From NCBI GenBank assembly GCA_024509875.1, contig JAMPIV010012220.1, positions 1 to 64,000 on the forward strand: 64,000 nucleotides of DNA. The letters run 5' to 3'. This DNA is from Oreohelix idahoensis. Its lineage: Eukaryota; Mollusca; Gastropoda; Stylommatophora; Oreohelicidae. Shown one piece after another: positions 35,103 to 46,434 of this stretch. Every line of letters begins with the position of its first letter. The first letter of the stretch is position 1. The translations under genes and the position numbers were made by a program. The notes under the pieces are model-generated. The model had not been told where the DNA came from, ran no database searches, and saw only the letters and a list, made by a program, of their open reading frames with translations.

Positions 35103-35423
35103 TTATCTAGGTTGAGATTTTCTGTTGTTTGCTCCCAGCAGTCTTGTTGTTTGGTTTAATGTTCTTCTGTACTTTGCAGTGGTTGCTTTGAGCAAGATGT
35201 TTGCCTCAGTTGTTTGTTCTGTTTCTGCCGTGTCTCTGGCTTCTGTTACCTCATCTTCAAGTTTTTGCAGTTCTTCATTCCAGTATGGTTTATAGTTCTT
35301 TCTTGCCCCTCTCGGAATAGTCTCAATAGCTGCTTGAAGTATTGCTCTATTAAAGCTTTCAACCATATTTTTCATGCTGTTGTTTCGTGTGTTGATGGTC
35401 TCGCAAAGGCTGTCAGTCAGCAA
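35103..35423 (-). pseudogene. LINE ORF2 linker between endonuclease and RT
   Basis: A basic linker with KNYKPYWNEELQKLEDEV, typical of the segment between the two domains. It lies in a different frame from the endonuclease piece, so at least one frameshift separates them. Confidence 0.7.
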
Positions 35424-35593
35424 TGCAAAACTGTCCCATTCAGCTCTTTTGTAATTCCATCAGAGCAATGGTTTCACTTCATGGGGAACATACTCCATAT
35501 TAACCACTAGCTTTATTGGTCTGTGGTTGCTGCCTGCTAGCTGGCCAAGTACCTGTCGGCCAATTTTGTGAAGGATGTCCCCTGTGCCAAAAG

Positions 35594-36271
35594 CTAGGTA
35601 GTGGTGTGCCATCTTCTAGAGTAGAAACTGGGTTTATCATCTGGCCTGTTGATAAGGTGAAGGTTTGTGTCTATCTCCCAGTCCTCCACTTCCTTTCCTC
35701 TACTGTCTGTAACCGGATATCCCCATCTTTCCGAGTGGCTGTTGAAGTCTCCAACCACTATGCAGTTTGAGCTCTTTATTTCCATACTTGCAAGTGACAG
35801 GTCTTTGCTCGGTGGGCCATACAAATTGTAGATACGCATGTTCGTGTCCTTTATTTTAATGTCAACCCATAAAATTTCCGATTGGTCGTTGAAGTTCGCC
35901 GATACCTTGCTACTTGGTATTGAGTTTCGGGAAAGTAATAGCACACCTCCTTTGTGTCCTTCTCGATCGAGTCGGAAAGCCTGGTATCCTCTTATTGAGA
36001 ATCTGTGGTTGCTGTTGATATGTGTTTCTTGGATGCAAGCCACATCTATTTGATCTTCATAAAGGCGGTTTTTTAGGGGGACTTTTTTGTTGAGAACTCC
36101 TTCTGCATTCCACTGCAGAATGTTGAGTGTTCTTGGTGTTTGGTCAATAGCTTTTGCCCTTTCCCTCTGTACCTTGACTCCACAATTCAGGGGAAGGTGA
36201 CCACCAGTAGTATTGGTTGGACCACTTCGAGGCGGGGTGGCCGGCACTCTCGCCGCCTGGCGGGACTCCAT
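35594..36271 (-). pseudogene. LINE ORF2 endonuclease domain
   Basis: The 225-residue frame starts MESRQAARVPATPP and contains NILQWNAEGVLNKK, VACIQETHIN, GGVLLLSRNSIP, MRIYNLYGPP and IVVGDFNSHSERWG, the classic exonuclease/endonuclease/phosphatase fold landmarks. The frame is broken at 35594 where SFYSRRWHTTT would continue in another frame with the final D/H catalytic region. Confidence 0.87.
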
Positions 36272-36290
36272 GGGACGAGCACCACAATGC

Positions 36291-36726
36291 TTAAATTGTA
36301 TTCATGGCATCTTCATTAGGCGAAGTACGTTGCACTGTTTCATTGAGCATGTAGCCCAGTGCATCCGTTTTCAACAGGCGTTTCTGTAGGGGTACGTTCC
36401 TTAGCTCTTGACTGTCCCCAGCCTACCTGCAAGGCAGCAGGTGGTTTAAAATCAGAGTTTTCCTTCTCCTAGACGAACTGCCTTCCAAGGCTTATGAGCT
36501 TCATCGACCCGGGATTGAACCCATGCCTGGGGTTTGGGTTGATGCTGGCCAGAGCATGGTCCACTCACCGGTGGGTACTGCGCCTACGTTGTAAGGGGTC
36601 CCAAACTACTCCCGATAGATGACAAACAGTGAAGAATGAGGCAAGAAAGCATTTAACCCATGAAGTGGGGGTGGATTGGTGCAGACCAGAGCATGTACCA
36701 CTTGCCGGTGGGTTCTGCATCTACAC
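36291..36726 (-). repeat. Possible SINE-like repeat with B box
   Basis: On the - strand a B-box-like GGGTTCAATCCCGG occurs near 36511-36525. Upstream of it, CAGTACCCACCGGTGAGTGG and CAGAACCCACCGGCAAGTGG are two related blocks about 150 bp apart, so two monomers may lie in tandem. No A box of good quality was found and no target duplication, so the call is tentative. Confidence 0.35.
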
Positions 36727-37200
36727 CTAAAGTAATATTATCTGTGTGTTTGTGCTAAAATGTTTTCCGCTTAATAATATTCTCTATATGTTTGTGCTTA
36801 ATTGATTTTCTCATAGAAATGTTATTTGTGTGTTTGAGCTAAAATATTTTCCTTATAGTAATATTCTGTGTGTGTTTGTGCTAGAATGTTTTCCTTTTAG
36901 TCATGTATTCTTTGTGTGTGTTATTGTGTTTCTTATAGTAATATTTTCTGTGTTTGTGATAAAATAAGATTCTTTGTGTGTTTGTGCTAAAATTGTTTTC
37001 CTTTTAGTAATATTCTTTGTGTGTTTGTGAAAAAAATGTATTCCTCATGGTAATATTCTCAGAATGTGTGTGTTAAAATGTTTTTCTCATAGTAATATTG
37101 TCTGTATGTTTGTGTTAAAATGTTTTTCTCATAGTAATATTGTCTGTATGTTTGTGCAAAAATGTTTTTCTTATAGTAATATTTTCTGTATGTTTGTGCT
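36727..37200 (+). repeat. Minisatellite, about 42-48 bp units
   Basis: About eleven imperfect units of the form AGTAATATTNTCTGTNTGTTTGTGCTAAAATGTTTTCCTTAT. It ends 58 bp before the MED15 exon at 37259. Confidence 0.9.
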
Positions 37201-37258
37201 GTACAATCAAGCCATCTACTGGCAGTAGTATTACTCTCTCTTTGTTGACTCATTTCAG

Positions 37259-37310
37259 GATGAGTACTTGGATTTGGTAGCCAGAGTACTGTTGACAGTA
37301 AGCGAACAAA
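37259..37310 (+). CDS. MED15: MED15 exon: end of KIX domain
   Basis: The exon reads DEYLDLVARVLLTVSEQ plus one base, between a TTTCAG acceptor (ends 37258) and a GTAAGT donor (37311). Metazoan MED15 has a DEYLxLVARL-type helix at the end of its N-terminal KIX domain, which binds activators for the Mediator complex in the nucleus. The exon starts in phase 0 and ends after one base; the exon at 59757 supplies the remaining GC of a Ser codon. The 52-bp length is short, but splice sites, phase and motif agree. Earlier KIX exons were not found and are probably left of the window or hidden between insertions. Confidence 0.8.
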
Positions 37311-37408
37311 GTAAGTAAACAACCATATTGTCATCAACGTTTTTTATCATTGAATATTTTTTTTCTCGCTTGTCGTATCACTTTCTTGCGCGGTGCTGCA
37401 ACAAGGTA

Positions 37409-37608
37409 CAGGTCTGTATACTTTTATCTGAAATTGTCAGGGACAGCTGTTTTTTTTTTGGAAACCAGATTTTTTTGGTTTTCAGATCTCGCCCAAATCA
37501 GGTTAGAAAAAGTGCCCAAAGTTGCCCAAAATGTGTTCACAAATCGCCCAAAGTTGCCCAAAGAAACTTTAGAATATTTTGGTTTTCAAATAACAGGATA
37601 TGGACCTG
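37409..37608 (+). mobile_element. MITE with CAGGTC termini, copy 1
   Basis: A 200-bp element with inverted ends CAGGTC and GACCTG, flanked by TA on both sides (37407-37408 and 37609-37610). A second copy lies in the opposite orientation at 56376-56585. Internally the motif GCCCAAA recurs five times near 37490-37565. No coding capacity. TA duplications suggest a Tc1/mariner-type transposase acting in trans; this is inference. Confidence 0.8.
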
Positions 37609-37629
37609 TAGTTTACTTGTCCATTAAAG

Positions 37630-37885
37630 GTCAAGGTAGTCCTATACCAGATACTGACGTAGGGGAGTGAAGTGTTAGAGACCAACATACTAGGTCTAGC
37701 TTCATGAGGTGGGGGTGACCTGTTCTCTTTCTTGCTGCCTTTACCTTCCCTACCTCAAGAGCAGAGTTAGTACCCATTTACAGCTAGGTGGACTGAATCA
37801 TGACACTCAGGTTTTGATCCCAGAATCTGGTAACTTCGAAATGAGAGGATAGTGCTGTAATGGTTTAGCTGATCAGACATTCACT
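37630..37885 (-). repeat. tRNA-derived SINE-A, copy 1
   Basis: The - strand has a B box GGGATCAAAACC near 37813-37824 in a tRNA-like head, then CAGCTGTAAATGGGTAC-like and TCTCTAACACTTCACTCCCC blocks shared with copies at 41729, 43752 and 57310. The 3' part ends GACCTTTAATGG. It is moderately diverged. Confidence 0.75.
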
Positions 37886-37904
37886 TTTCCATACAAAAAT
37901 TTAA

Positions 37905-38045
37905 AAAAAAATGTGTTGCCTTGTTTGGCGAAGCATACCCCATTCAGCCTTGACACAAGGTCCATTTGTTACATTAGGATGCATGTTCAAATATAATAGA
38001 CCTTGTGGTTTGGTATAACTGTGACTGCAATGCGGCACTACATGC
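37905..38045 (+). repeat. Dispersed repeat B, copy 1
   Basis: It shares TTGCCTTGTTTGGCGA-like, ATGTTCAAATATAA and GACCTTGTGGT-like blocks with 59080-59210 and partly with 41840-41890. The class is unknown; no coding or terminal repeats. Confidence 0.5.
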
Positions 38046-38539
38046 CGGCCAGAAATAATTGACATTATAGGTAATAGATGTAACTTCTCCACTCAATACT
38101 TTTACTATTTGGAATATATTATTTGTTAACAAAGGCAGAGTGTTAAGTTTAAAAAAAAAATTGTTTCTGATCATTATTTTTTTAAAAAGAGGAAGTGGGA
38201 GGAGAGAGAATGCTGAGGATTTTATTTTCACCAGTTTGAATTTTGTTTAGTGGGGTTATTTTCAGTATATACATTTTCCTCGTGAAAGTGTGTGCATGGT
38301 TTCACATGCATAGATTTTCACATATTTACACAATAACACATACCTACGTGCGTAATAACATACATACCCAGCACACAGTAGTATCCTGGTGGACTTAAGT
38401 GTGCTTCTGGACTATACAAGTAGTTCATTTAATGTTTAACTAGGGCTACTGAGCTTGTCACTCTTTTGGAACCAATGCCAAGTTGATTTCCGTGTACATT
38501 GGGTTGTCATGTGGCTTCTCTGTCATTCCCCAACTTGTT

Positions 38540-39745
38540 AAGTTGAAATCACGAGTTCCAGTTTCTGTCCTGGGTATTCCAACATGACATTTACATGCAT
38601 TTACAGAATCCTCACATCTGGTTTTAAGCTAGCAGTAATGAGCTAAGAGTAGCATCCACCGCAACTCAAGTGGGCTGTCCAAATATAAAAAACATGATAT
38701 ACTTAGTCGTTCATCTTCTACCCTGGGGTGTAGAGGTTTGCCAGAGAGAGCGCCATACTATCTTGTGAGCTGTCTTCCTTCCCTCTGGTTCCAATATAGT
38801 CCTCTTTCTATCAGAGATTGTCTAATGTTGTCCTGCCGGCGAACTCTGGGTCAAGCTCTGTATCCCTGGCTCTTAGTTTCCCATATTTGTCATGGTAGCT
38901 GATCTTCTCCCCTTCTGCTGACATGCCCAAACCATCGTAATTGGAAATGGTTCTACGCGGGTTTGCAGGGGCTGAGTTTTGAGGCTGTTATTCATTATCT
39001 GGTTGCAGACCATGTCTCTTCTTGTTCAACCCCTTTTGTGGATTGTAGTCATTATTTATGACTTGCATCCACAAGTCAAGACTGGAATATAGGTGGAGCG
39101 GTATACAGCCATCTTTGTCTTCTTGCCAATTTCTCCAAAAATGCAGAGCTAACATACCACACTCTGGTTCTGGGCTGTCTAAAGGAATTGTCACTTTCTG
39201 CACAGAGATAGTTCCCAGCTCCCCTCTCCTGGTCACAAATGCACTGGTGGATCCTCCTGCTTACAATTCACTAGGTAAAAACCAGAGTTAAATCTAGGGG
39301 TCGAGTGATTCCCCCAAGTTTAGTGTGCTGTGCTTGGTTCGCAGCGTGTTGCGCCACAGGGAGAACCATGGTTTCAGGCTGCTTTGGTGCGGCAAATTGA
39401 TCGTTGAAGCATTTGCCAGGCAGCTTGAAAGCTCAGAGATTGACAATTATGACTATTACTAGGAAGCAGCACATCAGTTTGCTTCAGGGTCTTGGTTAGT
39501 TGATAAATCCATGAATTCCTTTGCATCCCGCTTGTGATGTTAAATCACATCCCTTATATACTCCAGCCTCTCCATCAATCCAGTTTTCTTTGGTCTACCT
39601 TCTGCCCTTGTTTTCTAAGAAAGTGGCAATGAGCACTCTGTTGGTCTGTGGGCATTCTTCATTATACTCTGTGTATTTGGAGCATGGCTTAGATTCAGAT
39701 TTAAACTGTTTGTGCCTCTTCTGAAGCAGAGGTTCTCACAAGTTG
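38540..39745 (+). repeat. Dispersed repeat R1, copy 3, interrupted by an RTE2 tail
   Basis: The left part (38540-38690) and right part (39140-39745) match the 5335-5757 and 8865-9713 copies. The RTE2 fragment 38695-39132 splits it; removing the fragment restores the alignment with the 5.3-kb copy at the TCCAA...ATGCAGAGC junction. Confidence 0.7.
38695..39132 (-). mobile_element. RTE2 3' end fragment, old
   Basis: The reverse complement matches the C-terminal coding part and 3' end of RTE2 (30300-30766), including GGTGTAGAGGTTTG, GACTCTGGGTC-like and GGTGGAGCGGTATACAGCC blocks. It is clearly more diverged than the 56942 copy. A weak duplication like TCCAAATAT flanks it. Confidence 0.82.
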
Positions 39746-39779
39746 CATGTTTCTGCCTCTGCTTTATCTAGTGTTGGTA

Positions 39780-40180
39780 GTTTGTCTTTCATTCATCATC
39801 ATCATTGCTTTTCAGCTCCCCATAGGCCTTCAACCAATTCATACCAAGTTCTCGTGTTTAGTGCCATCAGTTCTATAATTTTTTCCCCATTCCTTTCATT
39901 TGTCTCCAGTTCTCTTCTCCATGTGTTTTTCTGCCTCCCTCTACCTCTCATACTTTGGGGATTCCAGAACAAGGACTGACATGTAATGCTTCCAACAAGT
40001 TTCCTCAGTGTATGTCCAGTCTGTCATCTTCTTATCTCCTTCTGCTGGCACTTGTCTGTCTGGTTCCTGTCATCAGTTCCACGTAGCTGATCATGTTGTA
40101 CCATATCAATTTCTTCTGTTCAGCACAAGCATCCATTTATGAAATGTCTTTCATTGCACAAGGTTAATATCAGCATCACC
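39780..40180 (-). pseudogene. LINE-3 C-terminus, copy 1
   Basis: The - strand reads NPQSMRGRGRQKNTWRREL, then NTRTWYELVEGLWG and a stop. This is the extreme C-terminal pattern of a LINE protein (RGRGRQKNTWRR...). Several relatives occur in the window, so this is a family whose 3' ends are common here. Confidence 0.72.
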
Positions 40181-40469
40181 ATTTCTCTTTTCTCTCATTA
40201 TGAAGTATGGAGCTGGGTCCCGTGCAGGTTTTGTGCCTGCACAAAAACATTCAAGTGCTCTTGTAGTAATTGTTCCTGTAACAACTTGTTTTATGTGATG
40301 AGATTGCCAGCCCCATTGGCAGCATCAGACTAGTCATCTTTTACAACATGCCCGAGTGAGCAGAAGTCCTGTTCTTTCTTTGTCTCCGCAGAAACCCCCA
40401 AGAACTACATGGAGCCCGGGGTAATATGAAACACTATTAATAATTTATGGGAATTATTCTAACCAGCAA

Positions 40470-40740
40470 ATCTGGCCATTGGCAGCGATGAAGAGAATTT
40501 TTACAGTGATGTATAGAGCCAGTATTAGATATTGAATGTGAGATCTGATCAATAAACAGTTTCCAAGAGATTAAGAATGTTGGAGGCAGTAGAGGTGTGG
40601 TTCATAAAGATGATGCAAACAGTATCCTAGTTGTGGCCCAAAGAAAAGAACAGAAGACAATTTTAGTTAATCAGCACGATAAGGCACATACAGAAGTTCT
40701 TTGTAGACATCATGAGTACAAAAAAAAAAAATTAGAGAAC
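40470..40740 (+). pseudogene. LINE-4 C-terminal fragment, decayed
   Basis: The + strand contains RMLEAVEVWFIKMM followed by broken sequence. This corresponds to ALEATEMWFYRRMLKI in the better fragment at 50780-51290. Frames are broken. Confidence 0.5.
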
Positions 40741-40819
40741 TTCGTATCAATTGATTCACTCTAAAGCTGGGTTTCTTTACCTTGAGGGTCTGTGGATGGA
40801 TTCTAGGGGAGGTCCTTGT

Positions 40820-41340
40820 CATTCATCATCATCACATTTCAATTCCCCAACTAGCATGGGCCTTCAACAAACTTATGCCAAGTCTTCCTGTCCTGTGACA
40901 TTAGCCTGAAGTCTTACCATGTCTTCATAACTACTTTCATGTCTGTCTCCAGTTCTCTTCTCCGTGTGTTCTTTGGTCTTCCTCTACCTCTGTTACCAAG
41001 TACTGTCTGGTAATGCTATCTGCAGGCTGTCTCAGTGTGTGTTCTATTGATCTCCAGCATCTTCTTCTCACCTGTTCCACTGGCACTTGTCAGGTTCTTA
41101 TCATCAGTTTCACATTAGTGATCTTGCCATACCACTTCAAGCCTTCTATTCTATGCAAGCACCCATTTATCTAAGTCTGTAGTTTTTTTTTTTTTTGGTT
41201 GTTGTTTTTGTTGTTCTCCATGTTTCAGAGCCATACAGTAGGACTGACTTGACATTTGGGTCTGTGTGTACATAACCTAAAATTTAGAGTGTAGCCGTTT
41301 TCTGTATACTTTTATCTAGATTTTTCTTCGAGTGTAGCCT
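40820..41340 (-). repeat. LINE-3 3' end, copy 2
   Basis: It is related over about 400 bp to 39780-40180 and 43050-43470 (blocks such as GTCTCCAGTTCTCTTCTCC and CCTCTACCTCT). Frames are broken; a T-run lies near 41187. Confidence 0.7.
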
Positions 41341-41453
41341 TCACTGGACAATCAAAGGGGGCCCATGCAAAAAATAAAATAAAATAAAAACAAATAAAGA
41401 AGTCGTTGTGTAAAGGAAGAAGAGAAAAGTAGAAAGAAATACCTTGATAAATA

Positions 41454-41725
41454 GGCCTCATACGAGGGGAGGAAACTGAAAATACAACTGATTCAGATAT
41501 CTGGATAAATAGGCCTCATATGAAGATAAATAGGCAGCATACGACGGGAGGAAACTGAAAATACAAATGATTCAAATATCTTGATAAATAGGCCTCATAC
41601 GAGGGTAGCAAACTGAAAATACAACTGATTCAGATATCTGGATAAATAGGCCTCATATGAAGATAAATAGGCAGCATACGACGGGAGGAAACTGAAAATA
41701 CAACTGATTCAAATATCTTGATGAT
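41454..41725 (+). repeat. Two-unit tandem repeat of 127 bp with shorter internal units
   Basis: TTGATAAATAGGCCTCATACGAG starts units at 41454 and 41581. Inside each, GATAAATAGG recurs three times with CTGAAAATACAA(C/A)TGATTCA. No gene. Confidence 0.9.
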
Positions 41726-41728
41726 TTA

Positions 41729-41845
41729 GGGAAGGAAAAAGCAGCGAGGAAGGGAATTGGTCATCCCACCTCTCAACGTTGGACCTAGTATAGTGAAGTC
41801 TTTAACACTTCACTCCCCTATGGCTGTATATGCCATGGGACTTTG
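41729..41845 (+). repeat. SINE-A, copy 2 (3' part only)
   Basis: It matches 43840-43955 (AGGGAAGGAAAAAGCAGCGAGGAAGG and CTAACACTTCAATCCCCTA-like). The tRNA-like head is missing. Repeat-B-like sequence follows at once. Confidence 0.72.
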
Positions 41846-42054
41846 TCCAAATATCAAAGATCTTGTGGTCTAGTATAATGGTAAACCACCAGGAGCTCTC
41901 ATACAGTAGACCTGCATCAAAGCATTGAAATGTTCTTGCAGAGCCCTGTGAGCAGTAAATAAAAAAGTAAATAAATAAATAAAGGTAATAAACGGGTACT
42001 CATTGGAAATAAAGGATGACACTGGACAACAGAAAAGAAAATATAAGTGATAGG

Positions 42055-42295
42055 CTTACCGGGAATCGAACTTAGGACCAACTGAACGGCGCCATCGCAT
42101 GGCTGTGACAGTACATTGTGAAAGGACGCTCAGGCAATTTTGTACCAGTTTGTTTTGCATGGTGGGGTTCCAACACCATACACAGCCTCACCTTAGTTAC
42201 CTCTTATGACAAACTTGCTGGGAGTACTGGTCCTATCTTTCTTTATCTCAATAAAGTCCTATTGGATACCACATGTGGGGTGATGGTGATCACTG
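42055..42295. repeat. Dispersed repeat with TTACCTCTTATGACAA block
   Basis: It has a B-box-like TTCGATTCCC on the - strand near 42062-42075 and a block ACCTCTTATGACAAACTTGCTGG similar to widespread animal SINE/LINE tails. A related short block (CGCCTTTTACGACATGCTTGG) lies at 44605-44628. Orientation and class are unresolved. Confidence 0.4.
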
Positions 42296-42780
42296 ATATG
42301 AAATTTTGTTTCTTTTCACTTTGTTTCTTCTGTATTTGTTTCATATGTTACCCATATGACATTATACGCATTCATACATAATTATTTGATTTACTGAGTT
42401 AATTGTCTTCAGTTATTCACATTGCTAGAGCTGTTTACAAATTTGAATAAATGATTGAGTAATCTGAATGTTTGATGTGAATAGAGATTGATGTGTGCTG
42501 GAAAATATGACCTCTTAAGTTATTCCTCATCTCACCTCTTGGGACAATAGGACCGCTAGATGGATCCTCATTGTGGGTAGAGTGGAATGTGAGAGAAAGG
42601 AACCAAGCATGGTGGTTTTTCACTGGCTTTTGTTTTATTTAAATGATATGGGGATGGGAGATACTGTCTTTCTGATGGGAGATACTGTTTTTTTATATAT
42701 CAGAATACACAGAAGATAACTTGATAAAGTGGAATAAGAGAAATGAACCAAAAAAAAAAAAATGCTAGCTTTCTATATTT

Positions 42781-43015
42781 TAGGAGCTGGAGTAGCACAA
42801 TGGTTAGTGCAATGGCTTCTTAGCTCATTGGTCCATGGTTTTTAGACCGCAAACGGCTCCGGGGTCGACCCAGCCTCATGAATTGGGTACCAGAGCAACT
42901 CTGGGAAGGTTAAGGCAGCCGGCGTGATGCTGACCGCATCACCCCTAGTGTGCCGATGGTCAAGAAAACATGGGCCTAACCCCATATTCCCAATATGCTT
43001 CAATGGGCGTGTAAT
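42781..43015 (+). mobile_element. tRNA-related SINE
   Basis: It has an A box TAGCACAATGG (42793-42803) and a B box GGGGTCGACCC (42861-42871), separated by 57 bp as in a tRNA with a long variable arm. The body continues with GGCAGCCGGCGTGATGCTGACC. No target duplication was identified. Confidence 0.65.
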
Positions 43016-43049
43016 GGGATCCTTTACCTTCCTTTTCTTCTATTTTATT

Positions 43050-43470
43050 TTCATTGTCATCACTATTACTCTACAGCCCCCCCCCCCCCATGGAGCATAG
43101 GCCATGAACTAATTCATGCCAAGTCTTCCTGTACGTCTGCTCAAGGCCTTTACATGTCTTTATCCCTTTTAATTTCTGACTTAAGTTCTCTTCTCCATGT
43201 GGTTTTTGGTCTCCCTTATCTCTATCTGACCCTGGGGATTCCAGAACAAAGACTTCCTTGTAATGCTGTCAAGGGTATTCCTCAGTGTGTATCATATCTG
43301 TTGCCAGTGTTTTTTTTTTCTTTCTCATCTTCTGTTCCAGTCGCACCTGTCTAATTCTTGTCATCAATTCCACATTGGTGCTCTCATCATACCATTTCGG
43401 TCCTTCTTTGCCAAGCAAGCACACATTTATGAAAGACTTGTCACTTTTTGGTTATATTTTGTCTTGCCTA
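43050..43470 (-). repeat. LINE-3 3' end, copy 3
   Basis: The - strand corresponds to the C-terminus and 3' end seen at 39780-40180 (CTGGGGATTCCAGAACAAAG is shared on the + strand). A C-run lies at 43078-43089. Frames are broken. Confidence 0.7.
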
Positions 43471-43751
43471 AATGATGTGGTAGTGGTAGGTAGTGTCTTT
43501 CTGAATCAAAATACACAAAAGATAACTTGGGACATTCTTAGACAGGAGTATAGAGACCCCAATCACAATGGAATAACCTGTTGATGCAGAATAAAGCTTC
43601 AGAATCTGTGGTCCTGCAGAGAAACTAGTGTTTGGACCTGGCTGCTTAAACTAGCAAAGTAAGCCAAGATAACAGAAGTTATGAATTCTCATATACAAAG
43701 AGAATCAAATGTAACACTGACTTATAATAAGTGCTTCTTCTTCTTCTCTCG

Positions 43752-43965
43752 CGGCAAAAGTACCGGGCTAGATTCACGGTATCAGCACGATTCAGCCTAC
43801 CCAACTGTAAATGGGCACTTGAGTTTGCATTTGAGTTAGGGAAGGAAAAAGCAGCGAGGAAGGAAACTGGTCACCCCACCTCTCGATACTGGACCTAGTG
43901 TAGTGGAGTCTCTAACACTTCAATCCCCTACTGCAGTATCTGCTACGGGACTACCTTGACCTTTT
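43752..43965 (+). repeat. SINE-A, copy 3
   Basis: It has a damaged B box (GGGCTAGATTC), then CCAACTGTAAATGGGCAC and the conserved AGGGAAGGAAAAAGCAGCG block, ending GGACTACCTTGACC. It is preceded by a CTTCTTCTTCT stretch. The A-box region is missing. Confidence 0.72.
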
Positions 43966-43984
43966 CTTCTTCTCTTCTGTCACC

Positions 43985-44060
43985 TTTCAACTTCTCAAGG
44001 AGCGTAGACCTTCAACAAACGTGTGGCCAAGTCTTTGTGTAGTTGACCTGTCTGTGTGTT
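43985..44060 (-). repeat. LINE-3 3' end, short copy
   Basis: CTTCTCAAGGAGCGTAGACCTTCAACAAAC and GGCCAAGTCTTTGTGT resemble the matching parts of the LINE-3 tails. It is a short 5'-truncated fragment. Confidence 0.5.
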
Positions 44061-46430
44061 TGTTGAAGTACTTTTGGTTTTAAATTTCTACGCGGAAGGG
44101 GGGGGGGGAACCTAGGGTGACTATACGTCCGTCTTGTCCAGCTTTCCACGCTTAAACTGTGCGTCTGGCCGGATTTTAAATTTATTTTTGAAATATCCGG
44201 CTTTTTCGTAAATTATCAAATTATATGAAAGACGCCAGACGCCATTTTGAAAATTCCCCATTTGAATTTCGCTTTCGACGACAGAATTTCCACAAAATCC
44301 AGCAACCATTGTATCAACAATCCCGCATGCTTTCATGTTGTTGGATTGTTTATCAGCAATAGACTATAATCATATTTTAACTCAGTTTTACACATTTTCC
44401 CTCTATTTGTTATTGACACCTGTTATGCAGAAATGCACTTTGAATGATAAAACGGTATGAGGTGTAGTCATTTAAAACTCGTCTTTTGGAAATTACAAAT
44501 AATTTTAACTTTAATATCGAATTAAACATTAATTAATGACATTATATATTTAATATTTATAAATTATATATTTAAAATTTGCCCCATGCTCAACCCTTCT
44601 CAGTCGCCTTTTACGACATGCTTGGTAGGTTACTATTCTTTGCTCCTCTTTCGGGCCCCAGTAACACACAAATGCTTACATGTATGAATTAGACAACACA
44701 CGTGCCAGTAGGAATTGAGATTTCTTAGATGTGGCCGATGATGAATTCCGCAGTGCCACTGGGTGAGTCTGCAGCATTTTAACTGATGTAAATTTGTTGC
44801 GTGGGGGTTTTTAATGTCTATTTGTCGACACATTCTTTTCCTTTCCATATTTCTAAATGAGTCATCTTTTTTAATGTTATTTTCTTGTGCGTTGTACCCT
44901 GATGAAGACTTAGCAACTGCAACATTGTCACTTTTTTTGGGTAAGTCTTGCAATTTAATAACACTGCTGCACTTTTGTATTGAACTTTATCACACTAACA
45001 GATAAATTTCTGGCACTAGCTGACACAGGAGATTATGAACATTTCTGGCACTAGCTGACACAGGAGATTATGAACATTTCTGTAGATAACTATTTATGAT
45101 CATTTTCGTTGTCACTTTTTGTGGAGCGTGGAGTGGCCACTTCCGCTGGTTCCCTTGCAAGAAGCCAGCACCAAAGCATTCGTGTGCTCTAACAGCGGCG
45201 GTTTCTGTAACAATTTGTTTCACATTTCGCATCTTCCACGAATATCTTAGTGCAGGGGTCGGTAGATCTCAGGGGAGGCTTTGGTAGATCTTTATGTGAC
45301 AGAGGGCGGAAAAAGAAAGAATTTTAGTTTTTTTTAATGCTTATGCTTCTTAGGGGAGGTGGAAGGGGAAAGAAGAAAGAACATAGACACGACTCATGAC
45401 TAGCCCTGAATGAAATGTCTTAAAATACAGTAAGGTCTCGGGTTTAAAAAAAAAAAAGGCCTTCTCAACTTACGGAAACCTGCCGATGCGAACGACCATT
45501 AAGACACATTGTTATACAGTAGTTTGAATTGTTTGTATCTTGCAGTTCACTGCATTTTACTATATTCTCATTATTTTTTAAGTTTTAGGCATTTTTCGGT
45601 AAAATAAATGTTATAAAAGTGTTAATTTTGCCGGAATGTTATTAACGGACACTTGCGCACATTTACTGGACAAGCAAAATCCGACTTGTTTACAAAATAT
45701 GGTTACGAACGTTCTTACAAACAGAACTCGTTGGTAACCCGAGACCTTACAGTAATAACATAATCACTTGCATATTTCTGTCAGAAATCCCACTGCAATT
45801 CCCCCCCCCCCCTCCCCCACCTCAAATACTGTTGCATTTCGCATTGTTTTGAGTGTGTTGATGGCGCCCACAACCTTGCTCAGTCAATTTTATTTTTAAA
45901 TTCTTGTTCTGCTTTTGTTGGATTCAATACTTCAGAGTGGCAGAAATTCTCCAACTCTTGTGGGGGGGGGGGGGGGGGGCTGCTTCCATTGTGTGTGATT
46001 GCTTGGATCTGTTTATTGTCATAATGTTTGTTTACAGTCTGCTTTTGTCAGCCAGAACAAAATGTGAAACTTTTTACGTCAGCGTGTGTTTGTTTCGTTA
46101 ACAGGTCTCATTATTTCCTTGTCCTATTGTCAGCCCTTTGAAAATAAAAGTTCGTTCGTCCGTTTGTACTTGCTGGTTTTTTTTACTGCTTAGTTTTTTT
46201 GGTTTTGTTTTATGAGTGAGTCATCCGTGGCTGATAAGAAGGTCATGGCAACCTAGGAATTGGGCCGTGACCCTGATTCCGAGAATCGTGGGAAGACACT
46301 GTTTGGAGTGCATAGTGGAATTTGAGAATGGAGGATTTACAGAAGAATGTGGCGCATTTCATGGTAAGAGAAACATAGAAAATAAATCCTAGAAGAATGT
46401 TATTGGAGAAAGAAATAATGAAAGATATCA
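44061..46430. other. MED15: Non-coding intron sequence with homopolymer runs
   Basis: I see no gene. Notable are a G-run at 44098-44108, a 35-bp direct duplication at about 45008-45078 (TTTCTGGCACTAGCTGACAC repeated), a C-run near 45801-45811 and a G-run at 45961-45979. Small open frames show no domains. Confidence 0.55.
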
Positions 46431-46434
46431 GTTA

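Larger units (their letters stand above)
33040..36290 (-). mobile_element. I-superfamily LINE with RNase H, decayed, 3' end missing
   Basis: On the - strand, ORF2 runs from an endonuclease (36271) through RT to an RNase H domain that breaks off near 33040. The RNase H after RT places it in the I superfamily (I, Nimb, Ingi and relatives). At least three frame changes and one in-frame stop break it. Loss of the 3' end is unusual for LINEs, which normally lose the 5' end, so a later deletion or insertion probably cut it. Confidence 0.88.
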
